Assembly: GCA_030425055.1 (NCBI GenBank)
Contig: JAUHVN010000115.1
Span: 1 to 8,079, forward strand
DNA length: 8,079 nt
DNA from: Actinomycetes bacterium
Lineage (GTDB): Bacteria > Actinomycetota > Actinomycetes > Actinomycetales > Microbacteriaceae
Direction: 5' to 3'
Shown here piece by piece: positions 1 through 7,356 of the stretch. Both the position numbers and the translations under genes were made by a program. A model generated the notes under the pieces. It saw nothing but the letters and a program-made list of their open reading frames with translations, searched no databases and was not told where the DNA came from. Within the stretch, counting starts at the first letter, position 1, and every line of letters begins with the position of its first letter.

Positions 1-226
1 GTGGGACCTCGACGAGGAGGCCATCGAGACGGCGCAGGAGCACGGCATGCACGCCGCGCGCATCCCGACGCCCGGTGTCGACCCGCGCTTCGTCGCGGGC
101 CTGGTCGACCTGCTCGTCGAGCGTCTCGACGGCACGCCCGTCGCCGACCGCCCGCACCGCACGGCGCTCGGTCCGTGGCCCGACCACGCCCCGCAGGGTC
201 GCGCGCCCGCGTCGCTTCCGGCATGA
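1..226 (+). CDS. hemH: Ferrochelatase (coproporphyrin-type), C-terminal fragment
   Basis: This is the last 74 codons of a gene that begins before the window; the first complete codon is at 2 and the TGA is at 224-226. The reading frame gives WDLDEEA near its start, then IPTPGVDPRFVAGLVDLL. This matches the C-terminal region of actinobacterial ferrochelatases, where a WDLD-type segment is followed by a 'P-T-P-x-x-D-P-x-F' segment and a final helix. The enzyme inserts Fe2+ into the porphyrin ring; in actinobacteria the expected substrate is coproporphyrin III (CpfC), in the cytoplasm. The catalytic His and Glu lie upstream of the window. The TGA overlaps the hemC ATG (ATGA), placing it in the same operon. 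The tail has no cysteine, whereas mycobacterial homologues carry [2Fe-2S]-ligand cysteines there. The identification rests on a short tail plus operon context. Confidence 0.8.
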   Translation, partial: WDLDEEAIETAQEHGMHAARIPTPGVDPRFVAGLVDLLVERLDGTPVADRPHRTALGPWPDHAPQGRAPASLPA

Positions 227-1131
227 CCCTGCGGCTCGGAACCCGCGGCAGCGCCCTCGCCCTCGCCCAATCGCGCGCGATCGCCGATCGGCTCGGCGCC
301 GATGTGGTCGTCATCGAATCCGACGGCGATCGGATGCCGGGCTCGCTGGCGTCGCTGGGCGGCACGGGCGTGTTCGCGACCGCGCTGCGCACGGCCCTGC
401 GCGCCGGCGAGGTCGACGTGGTGGTGCACTCGTTCAAGGACCTGCCGACCGCCGCCGAGCCCGGACTCGCGATCGCCGCGGTGCCCGAGCGCGCCGACGT
501 GCGCGACGCCTTCGTCGGGCGGGGCGGAGCCTCGCTCGCCGAGCTGGCCCCGGGTGCGCGCGTCGGCACCGGATCGCCGCGGCGCCGTGCCCAGCTGCTC
601 GCCCGACGGCCCGACCTCGACGTCGTCGACCTGCGCGGCAACGTCGACACGCGGCTCGCGCGCGTGTCGACCGACGACCCCGAGCGCCGGCTCGACGGCG
701 TGGTGCTCGCCGCCGCGGGACTGCATCGCCTCGGCCGTCTCGGCGAGGCATCCGAGCTGTTCGCCGCCGACGACTGGCCGCCGGCGCCGGCGCAGGGCGC
801 CCTCGCCGTCGAGACCCGGGCCGACGAGACCGCCGCGGCGGCCGCGCTCGACGACCCGGTCGCGCGCGTGACGGCAGACGCCGAACGGCGCCTGCTCGCC
901 CTGCTCGAAGCCGGCTGCGCGGCCCCCGTGGGCGCGCACGCGACAGTCGCCGGCGACGACCTCGTGCTCTCGGCGCGGGTGTACGCCCTCGACGGCTCGG
1001 CCGTCGTCTCGGCGACCGCGACGGTCGCGACCGTCGGTGCGGATGCCGCAGAGCGCGTGGCCGCGGCCGTCGTCGCCGATCTTCTCGCCCAGGGGGCGGC
1101 GGATCTCGCGCCGCTGGGCGGCCGCGCGTGA
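223..1131 (+). CDS. hemC: Hydroxymethylbilane synthase (porphobilinogen deaminase)
   Basis: HemC polymerises four porphobilinogens into hydroxymethylbilane in the cytoplasm, the step before HemD. The 302-residue product has the family's usual length. It opens with LRLGTRGSALALAQS (residues 3-17), the family N-terminal signature. The catalytic Asp is D73 in HSFKDLP (69-75). The substrate-binding segments are GTGSPRRRAQLL (115-126) and DLRGNVDTRL (136-145). C232 in the AGCAAPVGA segment is the expected attachment site of the dipyrromethane cofactor. The ATG at 223 is chosen because the family signature starts right there and it overlaps the hemH stop; the same frame stays open further upstream but reads as Arg-rich shadow sequence. 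No good Shine-Dalgarno precedes it, so translation probably depends on ribosomes finishing hemH. Its stop overlaps the hemD GTG (GTGA, 1128-1131). Confidence 0.97.
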   Translation: MTLRLGTRGSALALAQSRAIADRLGADVVVIESDGDRMPGSLASLGGTGVFATALRTALRAGEVDVVVHSFKDLPTAAEPGLAIAAVPERADVRDAFVGRGGASLAELAPGARVGTGSPRRRAQLLARRPDLDVVDLRGNVDTRLARVSTDDPERRLDGVVLAAAGLHRLGRLGEASELFAADDWPPAPAQGALAVETRADETAAAAALDDPVARVTADAERRLLALLEAGCAAPVGAHATVAGDDLVLSARVYALDGSAVVSATATVATVGADAAERVAAAVVADLLAQGAADLAPLGGRA

Positions 1132-1871
1132 CGACCGTGCTGGTCCCGCGCGGCGGGGTGTGGGGCGACCGCGTGGCGGAACTGCTCGCGACCGCGGGAC
1201 TCGACGCCGTGATCGCTCCCCTCATCGGCCGCGAGCCGCCGACCGACCCGGTGCGGCTCGAGCGTGCGCTCGCCGACCTCGCGGCCGGTGCGCGCTACGA
1301 CGGTCTCGCCATCACGAGCGCCGCCACCGTCGAGGTGCTCGTCGAGCGATCGGCGACGGTGCCGCCGCCCGTGCGCGTCGGCGCCGTGGGAGCCGCAACG
1401 GCTGCGGCGCTCGAATCCGCCGGCATCCCGGTCGCCTTCCGCCCCGAGGCCGACGCGTCGGGCGAGGCGCTCGCGGCGGTCTGGCCCGCGGATGTCGGGC
1501 GCGTGCTGGTGCTGCGCTCCGAGATCGGCGGCCCTCAGCTCGTCGACGGTCTGCGCGCCGCCGGCCACGAGGTCGACGACGTCGCCGCGTACCGCACCGT
1601 CGCGCGCGAGCTCGCTCCCGCCGCCCGCGCTGCGCTCGCCTCGGGCGGAGTCGGCGCGGTGCTCGTCACGTCGGGCAGCGTCGCGCGGTCGCTGGCATCC
1701 CAGCTCGATGCGAGACGGACACCGGTCATCGCGTGCCTCGGCCCGCTCACCGCCGACGACGCCCGGGCCGCCGGCCTGGCCGTCGACGTCGTCGCCCCCG
1801 AACGCTCCGTCGAGTCGCTGGTCAGCGCGCTCGCGGCACATCTGTCACCCTCCGAGGAGGTCCGCCCATGA
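1128..1871 (+). CDS. hemD: Uroporphyrinogen-III synthase
   Basis: HemD cyclises hydroxymethylbilane with inversion of ring D to give uroporphyrinogen III. The 247-residue product fits the family length. HemD proteins diverge strongly, so the call rests on position directly after hemC plus family features: the N-terminal VLVPRGG start, a DGLAITSAATVEVL segment (58-71) at the first domain's substrate edge, AYRTV (154-158) with the semi-conserved Tyr, VLVTSGSVARSLA (178-190), and CLGPLTADDARAAGL (203-217), which matches the usual 'IGPxTAxxAxxxG' motif. The start is taken as GTG 1128, overlapping the hemC stop; there is no strong ribosome site before it. The frame is also open far upstream inside hemC, but that is an Arg-rich shadow. 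The C-terminal codons contain the AGGAGG that serves hemB, and the TGA overlaps the hemB ATG. Confidence 0.92.
   Translation: MTTVLVPRGGVWGDRVAELLATAGLDAVIAPLIGREPPTDPVRLERALADLAAGARYDGLAITSAATVEVLVERSATVPPPVRVGAVGAATAAALESAGIPVAFRPEADASGEALAAVWPADVGRVLVLRSEIGGPQLVDGLRAAGHEVDDVAAYRTVARELAPAARAALASGGVGAVLVTSGSVARSLASQLDARRTPVIACLGPLTADDARAAGLAVDVVAPERSVESLVSALAAHLSPSEEVRP
1855..1860 (+). promoter_or_regulatory. Ribosome binding site of hemB
   Basis: A perfect AGGAGG lies 7 bases before the hemB ATG (1868), inside the last codons of hemD. It is the only consensus Shine-Dalgarno at any of the four hem junctions in the window. It settles the hemB start and suggests hemB is also translated independently of hemD. 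Confidence 0.85.
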
Positions 1872-2863
1872 CCGAACCCGTCTTCCCCGGCTTCCCCGCC
1901 GTGCGCCCCCGACGCCTGCGGTCGAGCCCCGCGTGGCGGCGGCTGACCGCCGAGACGCGGCTCGATCCCGCGATGCTCGTGCTGCCGATCTTCGTGCGCG
2001 AAGGGGCGGATCAGCCCGTGCCGATCACGTCGATGCCGGGCGTCGTGCAGCACAGCCTCGACTCGCTGCGCGCCGAGATCGCCCGCGCCGCTGCGGCCGG
2101 CCTGGGCGGGGTCATGCTGTTCGGGGTGCCCGAGACGAAGGACGCCGACGGATCGGGCGCCGCCGACCCCGACGGCGTCCTGAACGTCGCGACGCGCATC
2201 GCCGTCGCGGAGGCGGGCGACGCGCTCGTCGTGCAGACCGACCTGTGCCTCGACGAGTTCACCGACCACGGCCACTGCGGCGTGCTCGACGCGGCCGGCC
2301 GCGTCGACAACGACGCCAGCCTCGAGCGCTACCGCGCGATGGCGCTCGCGCAGGCCGACGCCGGGTCGCACCTGCTGGGGCTGTCGGGCATGATGGACGG
2401 CCAGGTCGGCGCCGTGCGCGAGACGCTCGACGCCGCGGGCCACACCGATGTCGCGCTGCTCGGCTATGCGGCGAAGTACGCGTCGGCGTTCTACGGCCCG
2501 TTCCGCGAAGCCGTGCAGTCGTCGCTCGTCGGCGACCGCCGCACCTACCAGCTCGACCCCGCCAATCGGCGCGAGGGTGCGCGCGAAGTCGCCCTCGACC
2601 TCGCCGAAGGCGCCGACATCGTCATGGTCAAGCCCGCCATGAGCTACCTCGACGTGGTGGCGGATGCCGCAGCCGTCTCACCGGTGCCGGTGTGGGCCTA
2701 CCAGGTGAGCGGCGAATACGCGATGATCGAGGCCGCCGCGGCCCACGGCTGGATCGACCGCGAGCGGGCCGTCGCCGAGTCGGTCACCTCGATCGTGCGC
2801 GCGGGGGCGGACGCGGTGCTGACCTACTGGGCGCTGGAGCTGGCCGAAGGGATGCGGCGATGA
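1868..2863 (+). CDS. hemB: Porphobilinogen synthase (5-aminolevulinate dehydratase)
   Basis: HemB condenses two 5-aminolevulinates into porphobilinogen; it normally works as a cytoplasmic octamer. The product is 331 residues, the usual length. The two Schiff-base lysines are visible: K203 in AAKYASAFYGPFR and K255 in VMVKPAMSYLD. The metal loop is TDLCLDEFTDHGHCG (124-138), with C127, D129 and C137 at the spacing of the three zinc cysteines of E. coli HemB, so the middle ligand position is Asp. SGMMDGQVG (173-181) is the conserved loop, preceded here by LGL where many homologues have a Pro. VWAYQVSGEYAMI (275-287) and the C-terminal TYWALELA also match the family. The ATG is fixed by AGGAGG 7 bases upstream and by the ATGA overlap with hemD; the stop overlaps hemL in the same way. 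Confidence 0.98.
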   Translation: MTEPVFPGFPAVRPRRLRSSPAWRRLTAETRLDPAMLVLPIFVREGADQPVPITSMPGVVQHSLDSLRAEIARAAAAGLGGVMLFGVPETKDADGSGAADPDGVLNVATRIAVAEAGDALVVQTDLCLDEFTDHGHCGVLDAAGRVDNDASLERYRAMALAQADAGSHLLGLSGMMDGQVGAVRETLDAAGHTDVALLGYAAKYASAFYGPFREAVQSSLVGDRRTYQLDPANRREGAREVALDLAEGADIVMVKPAMSYLDVVADAAAVSPVPVWAYQVSGEYAMIEAAAAHGWIDRERAVAESVTSIVRAGADAVLTYWALELAEGMRR

Positions 2864-4185
2864 CGCGCAACGACGAATCCGCCGCCCGCGCGCGGCGCGT
2901 GATCCCCGGCGGGGTGAACTCTCCGGTGCGCGCCTTCGGGTCGGTGGGCGGCACGCCGCTGTCGATCGTGTCGGCGCACGGCGCCACCGTCACCGACGTC
3001 GAGGGGCGCGAGTACGTCGACCTCGTCGCATCCTGGGGGCCGGCGCTGCTCGGCCACGCGCATCCCGAGGTCGTCGCCGCTGTGCAGCAGGCTGCGGCGC
3101 GCGGCCTCTCGTTCGGCGCGAGCACGCCCGGCGAGACCGAACTCGCCGAGGCCGTCATCGGCCGCCTGCAGGTCGGGGGAGTGGCCGGCATCGAGCGGCT
3201 GCGGCTCGTCTCGACGGGCACCGAGGCGACGATGACCGCGATCCGCCTCGCGCGTGCCGCGACCGGCCGCGACCTCGTCGTCAAGTTCGCCGGGCACTAC
3301 CACGGCCACTCCGACGGGCTGCTGGCCGATGCCGGGTCAGGACTCGCGACCTTCGCCCTGCCCGGGTCGGCGGGGGTGCCGGCCGTGATCGCCGGGCAGA
3401 CGCTCGTACTGCCGTACAACGACCTCGACGCGGTCGAGGCCGCCTTCTCGGCGCACCCGGGACGCATCGCCGGGGTCATCACCGAGGCCGCCGGAGCCAA
3501 CGCCGGCGTGCTCGCGCCGCAGCCCGGCTTCAACGCGGCGCTGTCGCGCCTCGTGCGCGACCACGGCGCGCTGCTCATCCTCGACGAGGTGCTCACCGGA
3601 TTCCGCGTCGGCCCCGCCGGCTGGTGGGGCCTCGAAGCCGCCGGAGCCGAGCCGACGTGGGTGCCCGACATCGTCACGTTCGGCAAGGTGATCGGCGGCG
3701 GGATGCCCCTTGCCGCCCTCGGCGGTCGCGCCGAGGTGCTCGATCTGCTCGCCCCGCTCGGACCCGTCTACCAGGCGGGCACGCTGAGCGGGAACCCCGT
3801 CGCGGTCGCCGCCGGCATCGCGACGCTTCGGCTCGCCGACGCCGACGTGTACGCGCGGGTGGATGCCGCAGCCGACGCCGTGGCATCCGCTCTGCACGAC
3901 GCGCTCGAGGCCGCCGGCGTCGCCCACGTCATCTCGCGTGCCGGCAGCCTGTTCTCGGTCGCGTTCCGCGATGGCGAGGTGCGCGACTACGACGACGCGC
4001 GCGACCAGGATGCGTGGCGGTATCCGCCGTTCTTCCATGCGATGCGCGAGGCCGGGGTGTCGCTGCCGCCGAGCGTGTTCGAGGCGTGGTTCCTCACCGC
4101 AGCGCACGACGAGGCCGCGCTCGACCGCATCCGTGCGGCGCTGCCGGTCGCGGCCGAGGCCGCGGCGCGCGCGACCCCGTCGTAG
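2860..4185 (+). CDS. hemL: Glutamate-1-semialdehyde 2,1-aminomutase
   Basis: This PLP enzyme moves the amino group of glutamate-1-semialdehyde to form 5-aminolevulinate, the last step of the C5 route. Its presence implies ALA is made from glutamyl-tRNA. The 441-residue product has family length. It begins with the typical IPGGVNSPVRAF (15-26), followed by GHYHGH (145-150), LDEVLTGFRVG (241-251) and the PLP-lysine segment TFGKVIGGGMPLAALGG (273-289, K276), then AGTLSGNPVA (306-315). Two segments deviate from the commonest forms: STGTEA (118-123) where SGTEA is usual, and ITEAAGANAGV (207-217) where EPVAGNMG is usual; neither removes a catalytic residue I can name. The start overlaps the hemB stop (ATGA) and follows a GAAGGGA at 2846-2852. 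It is the last gene of the operon, and I see no clear terminator in the 24 bp after it. Confidence 0.97.
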   Translation: MTRNDESAARARRVIPGGVNSPVRAFGSVGGTPLSIVSAHGATVTDVEGREYVDLVASWGPALLGHAHPEVVAAVQQAAARGLSFGASTPGETELAEAVIGRLQVGGVAGIERLRLVSTGTEATMTAIRLARAATGRDLVVKFAGHYHGHSDGLLADAGSGLATFALPGSAGVPAVIAGQTLVLPYNDLDAVEAAFSAHPGRIAGVITEAAGANAGVLAPQPGFNAALSRLVRDHGALLILDEVLTGFRVGPAGWWGLEAAGAEPTWVPDIVTFGKVIGGGMPLAALGGRAEVLDLLAPLGPVYQAGTLSGNPVAVAAGIATLRLADADVYARVDAAADAVASALHDALEAAGVAHVISRAGSLFSVAFRDGEVRDYDDARDQDAWRYPPFFHAMREAGVSLPPSVFEAWFLTAAHDEAALDRIRAALPVAAEAAARATPS

Positions 4186-4209
4186 ATCCGCTGCACCGTC
4201 GGTTCGAGT

Positions 4210-5286
4210 TCAGCCGGCGAGCGCGGGCTGACGACCGCCGGCTTCGAGCCGCTCGGCCGCGATGCCCTCGGCCGCCGCGAGCGGCGTGACACCGCGGGCA
4301 TCCGCGTCGTCGAAGATGCGGCGCACGGTCGCGCCGATGCCTGCCACGCGCTCCATGACCTCGGCGCGCGTGCCCTGGGCCTTGGCGACGAGGTCGAGGT
4401 AGATGACGCCGCCCGCGTTCACGACGAAGTCGGGGGCGTAGAGGATGCCGCGGGCCGCGAGCCGCTCCGCTCCGCTGCGGTGGGCGAGCGGGTTGTTGGC
4501 CGGACCGCACACTGCGCGCGCGTCGAGGCTGTCGATGACGTCGTCGGTCAGCAGGCCGCCGATGCCGGCGGGTACGAAGACGTCGGCGGGCACGAGGTGC
4601 TCTTCGCCGGGCGGGCACCACGACGCGCCGAGCTCGACGGCGAGGTCGCGCTTGACGGGATTGACGTCGGTCACCGCGAGCGTCGCGCCCTCGGCGGCGA
4701 GGCGCACCGCGAGGCGGCTGCCGACCTGGCCGAGGCCCGAGATCGTGATGCGGCGGCCCGAGACCTCGGAGCTGCCGGTGACGCGCTCGAGGGTGGCGCG
4801 CAGCGACTCATAGACGCCGAGGCTCGTCGGGCCCGCCGGCTCGCCCGAGCCGCCGACCGAGTCGGGAAGGCCCACGACGTGGTCGGTGCGCTCGCTCACC
4901 ACGAGCATGTCGTCGGTCGTCGAGCCCACGTCCTCCGCCGTGCGGTACAGGCCGTGCAGCGACTCGACGGCGTCGCCGAGGTCGAGGAACGCGGCACGGC
5001 GCCGGGATGCATCGAGCTCGGTGCCGGGGGTCAGCGCGATGACGGCCTTTCCGCCGCCCGCGTCGAGGCCGGCGGCCGCGTTCTTGAGCGTCATCGCGGC
5101 AGAGAGGCGCAGCACGTCGGCGAGTGCGTCGTTCCAATGCGGGTAGTTCCACAGCCGGGCGCCGCCGAGGGCGGAGCCGAGCACCGACGAATGGAGGGCG
5201 ACGGCGATGAACAGGCCGCTCCGGCGGCCGGTGATCACCTCGACGCGTTCGTGCGTGAAGTCGGGCAATGACGTGGAGTGATGCAT
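4210..5286 (-). CDS. Leu/Val/Phe-type NAD-dependent amino-acid dehydrogenase
   Basis: Members of this family reversibly deaminate a hydrophobic amino acid to its 2-oxo acid with NAD+, in the cytoplasm. The product is 358 residues, the length of leucine, valine and phenylalanine dehydrogenases. The catalytic set is present: K68 in MTLKNA, K80 in GGGKAVIAL and D119 in TAEDVGSTTDDM. The Rossmann fold shows GLGQVGSRLA (184-193) with D207 in AVTDVNP at the end of the second strand, favouring NAD over NADP. CGPANNPLAH (260-269) and GILYAPDFVVNAGGVI (280-295) are the conserved C-terminal segments. The AEDVG form resembles leucine/valine dehydrogenases, while the C-terminal region also resembles actinobacterial phenylalanine dehydrogenases, so I leave the substrate open. 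The start at 5286 follows GGAAGAGG; the frame extends 34 codons further upstream, but that part is not family-like. It converges on hemL. Confidence 0.9.
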   Translation of the reverse strand: MHHSTSLPDFTHERVEVITGRRSGLFIAVALHSSVLGSALGGARLWNYPHWNDALADVLRLSAAMTLKNAAAGLDAGGGKAVIALTPGTELDASRRRAAFLDLGDAVESLHGLYRTAEDVGSTTDDMLVVSERTDHVVGLPDSVGGSGEPAGPTSLGVYESLRATLERVTGSSEVSGRRITISGLGQVGSRLAVRLAAEGATLAVTDVNPVKRDLAVELGASWCPPGEEHLVPADVFVPAGIGGLLTDDVIDSLDARAVCGPANNPLAHRSGAERLAARGILYAPDFVVNAGGVIYLDLVAKAQGTRAEVMERVAGIGATVRRIFDDADARGVTPLAAAEGIAAERLEAGGRQPALAG

Positions 5287-5325
5287 GGGATCCTCTTCCG
5301 GCCGGCCTTGTGGGCGCTGCGCTGC

Positions 5326-5349
5326 GGATGCCGCGGCTTTGCGGCATCC
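5326..5349 (-). terminator. Perfect 9-bp stem-loop between the ATPase and dehydrogenase genes
   Basis: GGATGCCGC (5326-5334) and GCGGCATCC (5341-5349) are exact inverse complements separated by 6 bases. It lies 63 bases past the ATPase stop and 39 bases before the dehydrogenase start, read on the minus strand. No T-run follows it on that strand, so if it is a terminator it is of the U-tract-poor kind. It could equally be a 5' leader hairpin of the dehydrogenase mRNA. The structure is seen directly; the function is inferred. Confidence 0.5.
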
Positions 5350-5355
5350 CCTTCT

Positions 5356-5384
5356 ATGACACCACCGCATCGCGGTCTGATCAA
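5356..5384 (-). promoter_or_regulatory. Weak sigma-70-like promoter candidate for the dehydrogenase
   Basis: On the minus strand TTGATC (5384-5379) is followed after 17 bases by TGTCAT (5361-5356). Each hexamer matches the TTGACA/TATAAT consensus at four of six positions. Initiation about 7 bases on would begin the transcript at the first base of the 9-bp stem (about 5349). The match is modest and could be chance. Confidence 0.3.
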
Positions 5385-5412
5385 CCATCGCCGCACCGAT
5401 GGAGCAGAACGC

Positions 5413-7317
5413 TCAGTCGCCGTGAACTGCCAGCGCTTGCGGCTCGTCAGATTGCGTCGTGACCGCCGACAGGTCGACGCGCGGACCGGTCAGCGCGCGC
5501 AGTGCGTACAGGATCGTCGCCAGGTCGACCAGCTCTTGGATGAGGGCACCCGCGACGGCGGGGATGACGCCGAGGGCCGCGACGAGCATCAGCCCGATGC
5601 TGAGCCCGATCCCGATCAAGATCGCGGTGTAGGCGACGCGCAGCGTGTGACGGCCGATCGACACCGCGTCGGCGACGCCCGCGATCGAGTCCTGCAGGAT
5701 GACCGCGCCTGCGGCATCCCCGGCGGCTGTCGAGCCCTTCGCGCCCATCGCGATGCCGATGTCGGATGCCGCGAGCACCGGCGCGTCGTTCACGCCGTCG
5801 CCGACCATCAGCACCGGTCGCGGCCTCAGCTGCGCCGCCAGGTGCACCTTCTCGGGCGGCAGCAGCTCGGCGTGCACCTCGGTGACCCCCACCGCGGCGG
5901 CGATGGCCTCGCCGGTCGCCCGCGCGTCGCCGGTGAGCATCACGACGCGTTCGACGCCGTGGTCGCGCAGCCACGCGACGACCGCGGGTGCCTCGGGGCG
6001 GGCGTCATCGCCGAGGATCAGCGCGCCGGCGAACCGGCCGTCGATCGCGGCGTACGCGGCGACCTGTCCGGGATCGATCTCGACACGCACGGTGTCGGGG
6101 GCGAGCTCGGCGATGAATGCGGGCTTGCCGACCGCGACGGTGCGTCCGCCGATCTCTGCGGTGACGCCGTTCGTCGCGACCTCCGACGCCTCGTCGGCGC
6201 GCTCGAGACGGATGCCGCGGGCCTCGGCCGCCCGGCGCACTCCGTCGGCGATCACGTGCGTCGAGTACTGCTCGGCGCTCGCGACGAGGGCGAGCAGCTC
6301 GTCGGGGTCGACACCGGGAGCGGGCCGGATCTCGATGAGGTCTGGGCGCCCCTCGGTGAGCGTGCCGGTCTTGTCGAAAGCCGCCGAGCGCACGCGGGCG
6401 AGCTGCTCGATCACTGCGCCGCCCTTCACGATGACGCCGGCGCGCGCCGCACGCGACATGCCGCCGAGGAACGCCACCGGTGCGGCGATCAGCAGCGGAC
6501 ACGGCGTCGCGAGCACGAGCACTTCGGCGAAGCGCGTGGGGTCGCCCGAGATCGCCCACGCGGCGCCGGCGATGACGAGCGAGACCGCGGTGAAGGGGAT
6601 CGCGAACCGGTCGGCGAGGCGCACGGTCGGCGCGCGCGACTCCTGCGCCTCGCGCACGAGGGCGACGATCTGCTGGTACTGGCTGTCGGCGCTGCGCCGC
6701 AGTGCACGCACGTGGACGGCGGTCGAGCCGTTGACCGATCCAGACAGCACTTCGTCGCCCACGCGTCGCGCGACGGGAAGGCTCTCGCCGGTGAGCGACG
6801 ACTCGTCGAACGACCCCGATCCCGACACGAGCACACCGTCGACCGGCACGATCTCGGCCGGGCGGATGAGCAGCACGTCGCCGACCTCGACGTCGTCGGC
6901 GGCGACTTCCTGCACCTCATCGGACTCGGGATCGCCCGGATGCGCCAGCACGTGCGCGATGCGGGGGGAGCGGTCGAGCAGGGCGGTGAGCTCGCGGGTG
7001 GCGCGGCGGCCCGCATAGTCCTCGAGCGCCTCGCCGCCCGACAGCATGAGCACGATGATGAGCGACGCGATGTACTCGTCGACCGCCAGCGTCGCCACCA
7101 TCGCGACGACGGCGAGGATGTCGAGGCCGATGTGGCCGCGCAGCACGTCGCGGACCATGCCGATGAGCGTCCAGGCGATCACCGCCGAGACGTACACGAC
7201 CGCGATCCAGCGCGCCGCGGAGTCTTCGCCCGCGAACAGCAGGCCGCCGACGACGGCGCCCACCACGAGCGTCGCGACGATGACCGGGTAGCGGAGCAGC
7301 CCGCGTAGAAACCTCAT
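5413..7317 (-). CDS. P1B-type heavy-metal-transporting ATPase (TPCP type)
   Basis: This integral-membrane pump would export a transition metal using ATP. The 634-residue product carries the whole P-type core: TGES in the actuator domain (176-179), phosphorylated D315 in DKTGTLTEG, TGDARATG (462-469) and the hinge MVGDGVNDAP (504-513). Eight membrane segments are plausible (about 10-29, 36-56, 63-79, 82-98, 237-257, 264-285, 561-583, 586-606). The transport motif is TPCPLLIAAP (271-280) and the last segment holds QELVD (594-598). As I recall the P1B subgroups, TPC plus QExxD belongs to the less-studied P1B-5-like set linked to Ni/Co/Fe, not Cu (CPC) or Zn/Cd. There is no N-terminal CxxC metal-binding domain and no C-terminal hemerythrin domain. 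The nucleotide domain has STHV (352-355) where most P1B pumps have SEHP. The metal is not determinable here, and no metal-sensor gene is adjacent. The start at 7317 has only a GGGGG-type ribosome site. Confidence 0.93.
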   Translation of the reverse strand: MRFLRGLLRYPVIVATLVVGAVVGGLLFAGEDSAARWIAVVYVSAVIAWTLIGMVRDVLRGHIGLDILAVVAMVATLAVDEYIASLIIVLMLSGGEALEDYAGRRATRELTALLDRSPRIAHVLAHPGDPESDEVQEVAADDVEVGDVLLIRPAEIVPVDGVLVSGSGSFDESSLTGESLPVARRVGDEVLSGSVNGSTAVHVRALRRSADSQYQQIVALVREAQESRAPTVRLADRFAIPFTAVSLVIAGAAWAISGDPTRFAEVLVLATPCPLLIAAPVAFLGGMSRAARAGVIVKGGAVIEQLARVRSAAFDKTGTLTEGRPDLIEIRPAPGVDPDELLALVASAEQYSTHVIADGVRRAAEARGIRLERADEASEVATNGVTAEIGGRTVAVGKPAFIAELAPDTVRVEIDPGQVAAYAAIDGRFAGALILGDDARPEAPAVVAWLRDHGVERVVMLTGDARATGEAIAAAVGVTEVHAELLPPEKVHLAAQLRPRPVLMVGDGVNDAPVLAASDIGIAMGAKGSTAAGDAAGAVILQDSIAGVADAVSIGRHTLRVAYTAILIGIGLSIGLMLVAALGVIPAVAGALIQELVDLATILYALRALTGPRVDLSAVTTQSDEPQALAVHGD

Positions 7318-7356
7318 GCCCCCAAGCCTGGCGGGTGCCGACGGCGCGTGCCAGGG

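Noticed and set aside
75..1127. An N-terminal extension of hemD running back through hemC in the same frame
   Set aside because: The translated region is extremely Arg-rich and lies wholly over the well-supported hemC; the HemD fold begins at GTG 1128.
4480..5271. A 263-codon open frame on the plus strand opposite the dehydrogenase
   Set aside because: Low-complexity Arg/Ala/Gly/Glu composition without motifs; the opposite strand carries a full catalytic and NAD-binding signature.
5287..5388. A 34-codon upstream extension of the dehydrogenase start
   Set aside because: The extra residues are unlike the family, pass through the hairpin, and the inner ATG at 5286 has a good GGAAGAGG ribosome site.
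5278..7308. A 676-codon open frame on the plus strand opposite the metal ATPase
   Set aside because: Its product is dominated by Arg, Asp, His and Gly with no recognisable motif, as expected opposite a GC-rich gene. The minus-strand frame has the complete P-type ATPase motif set.
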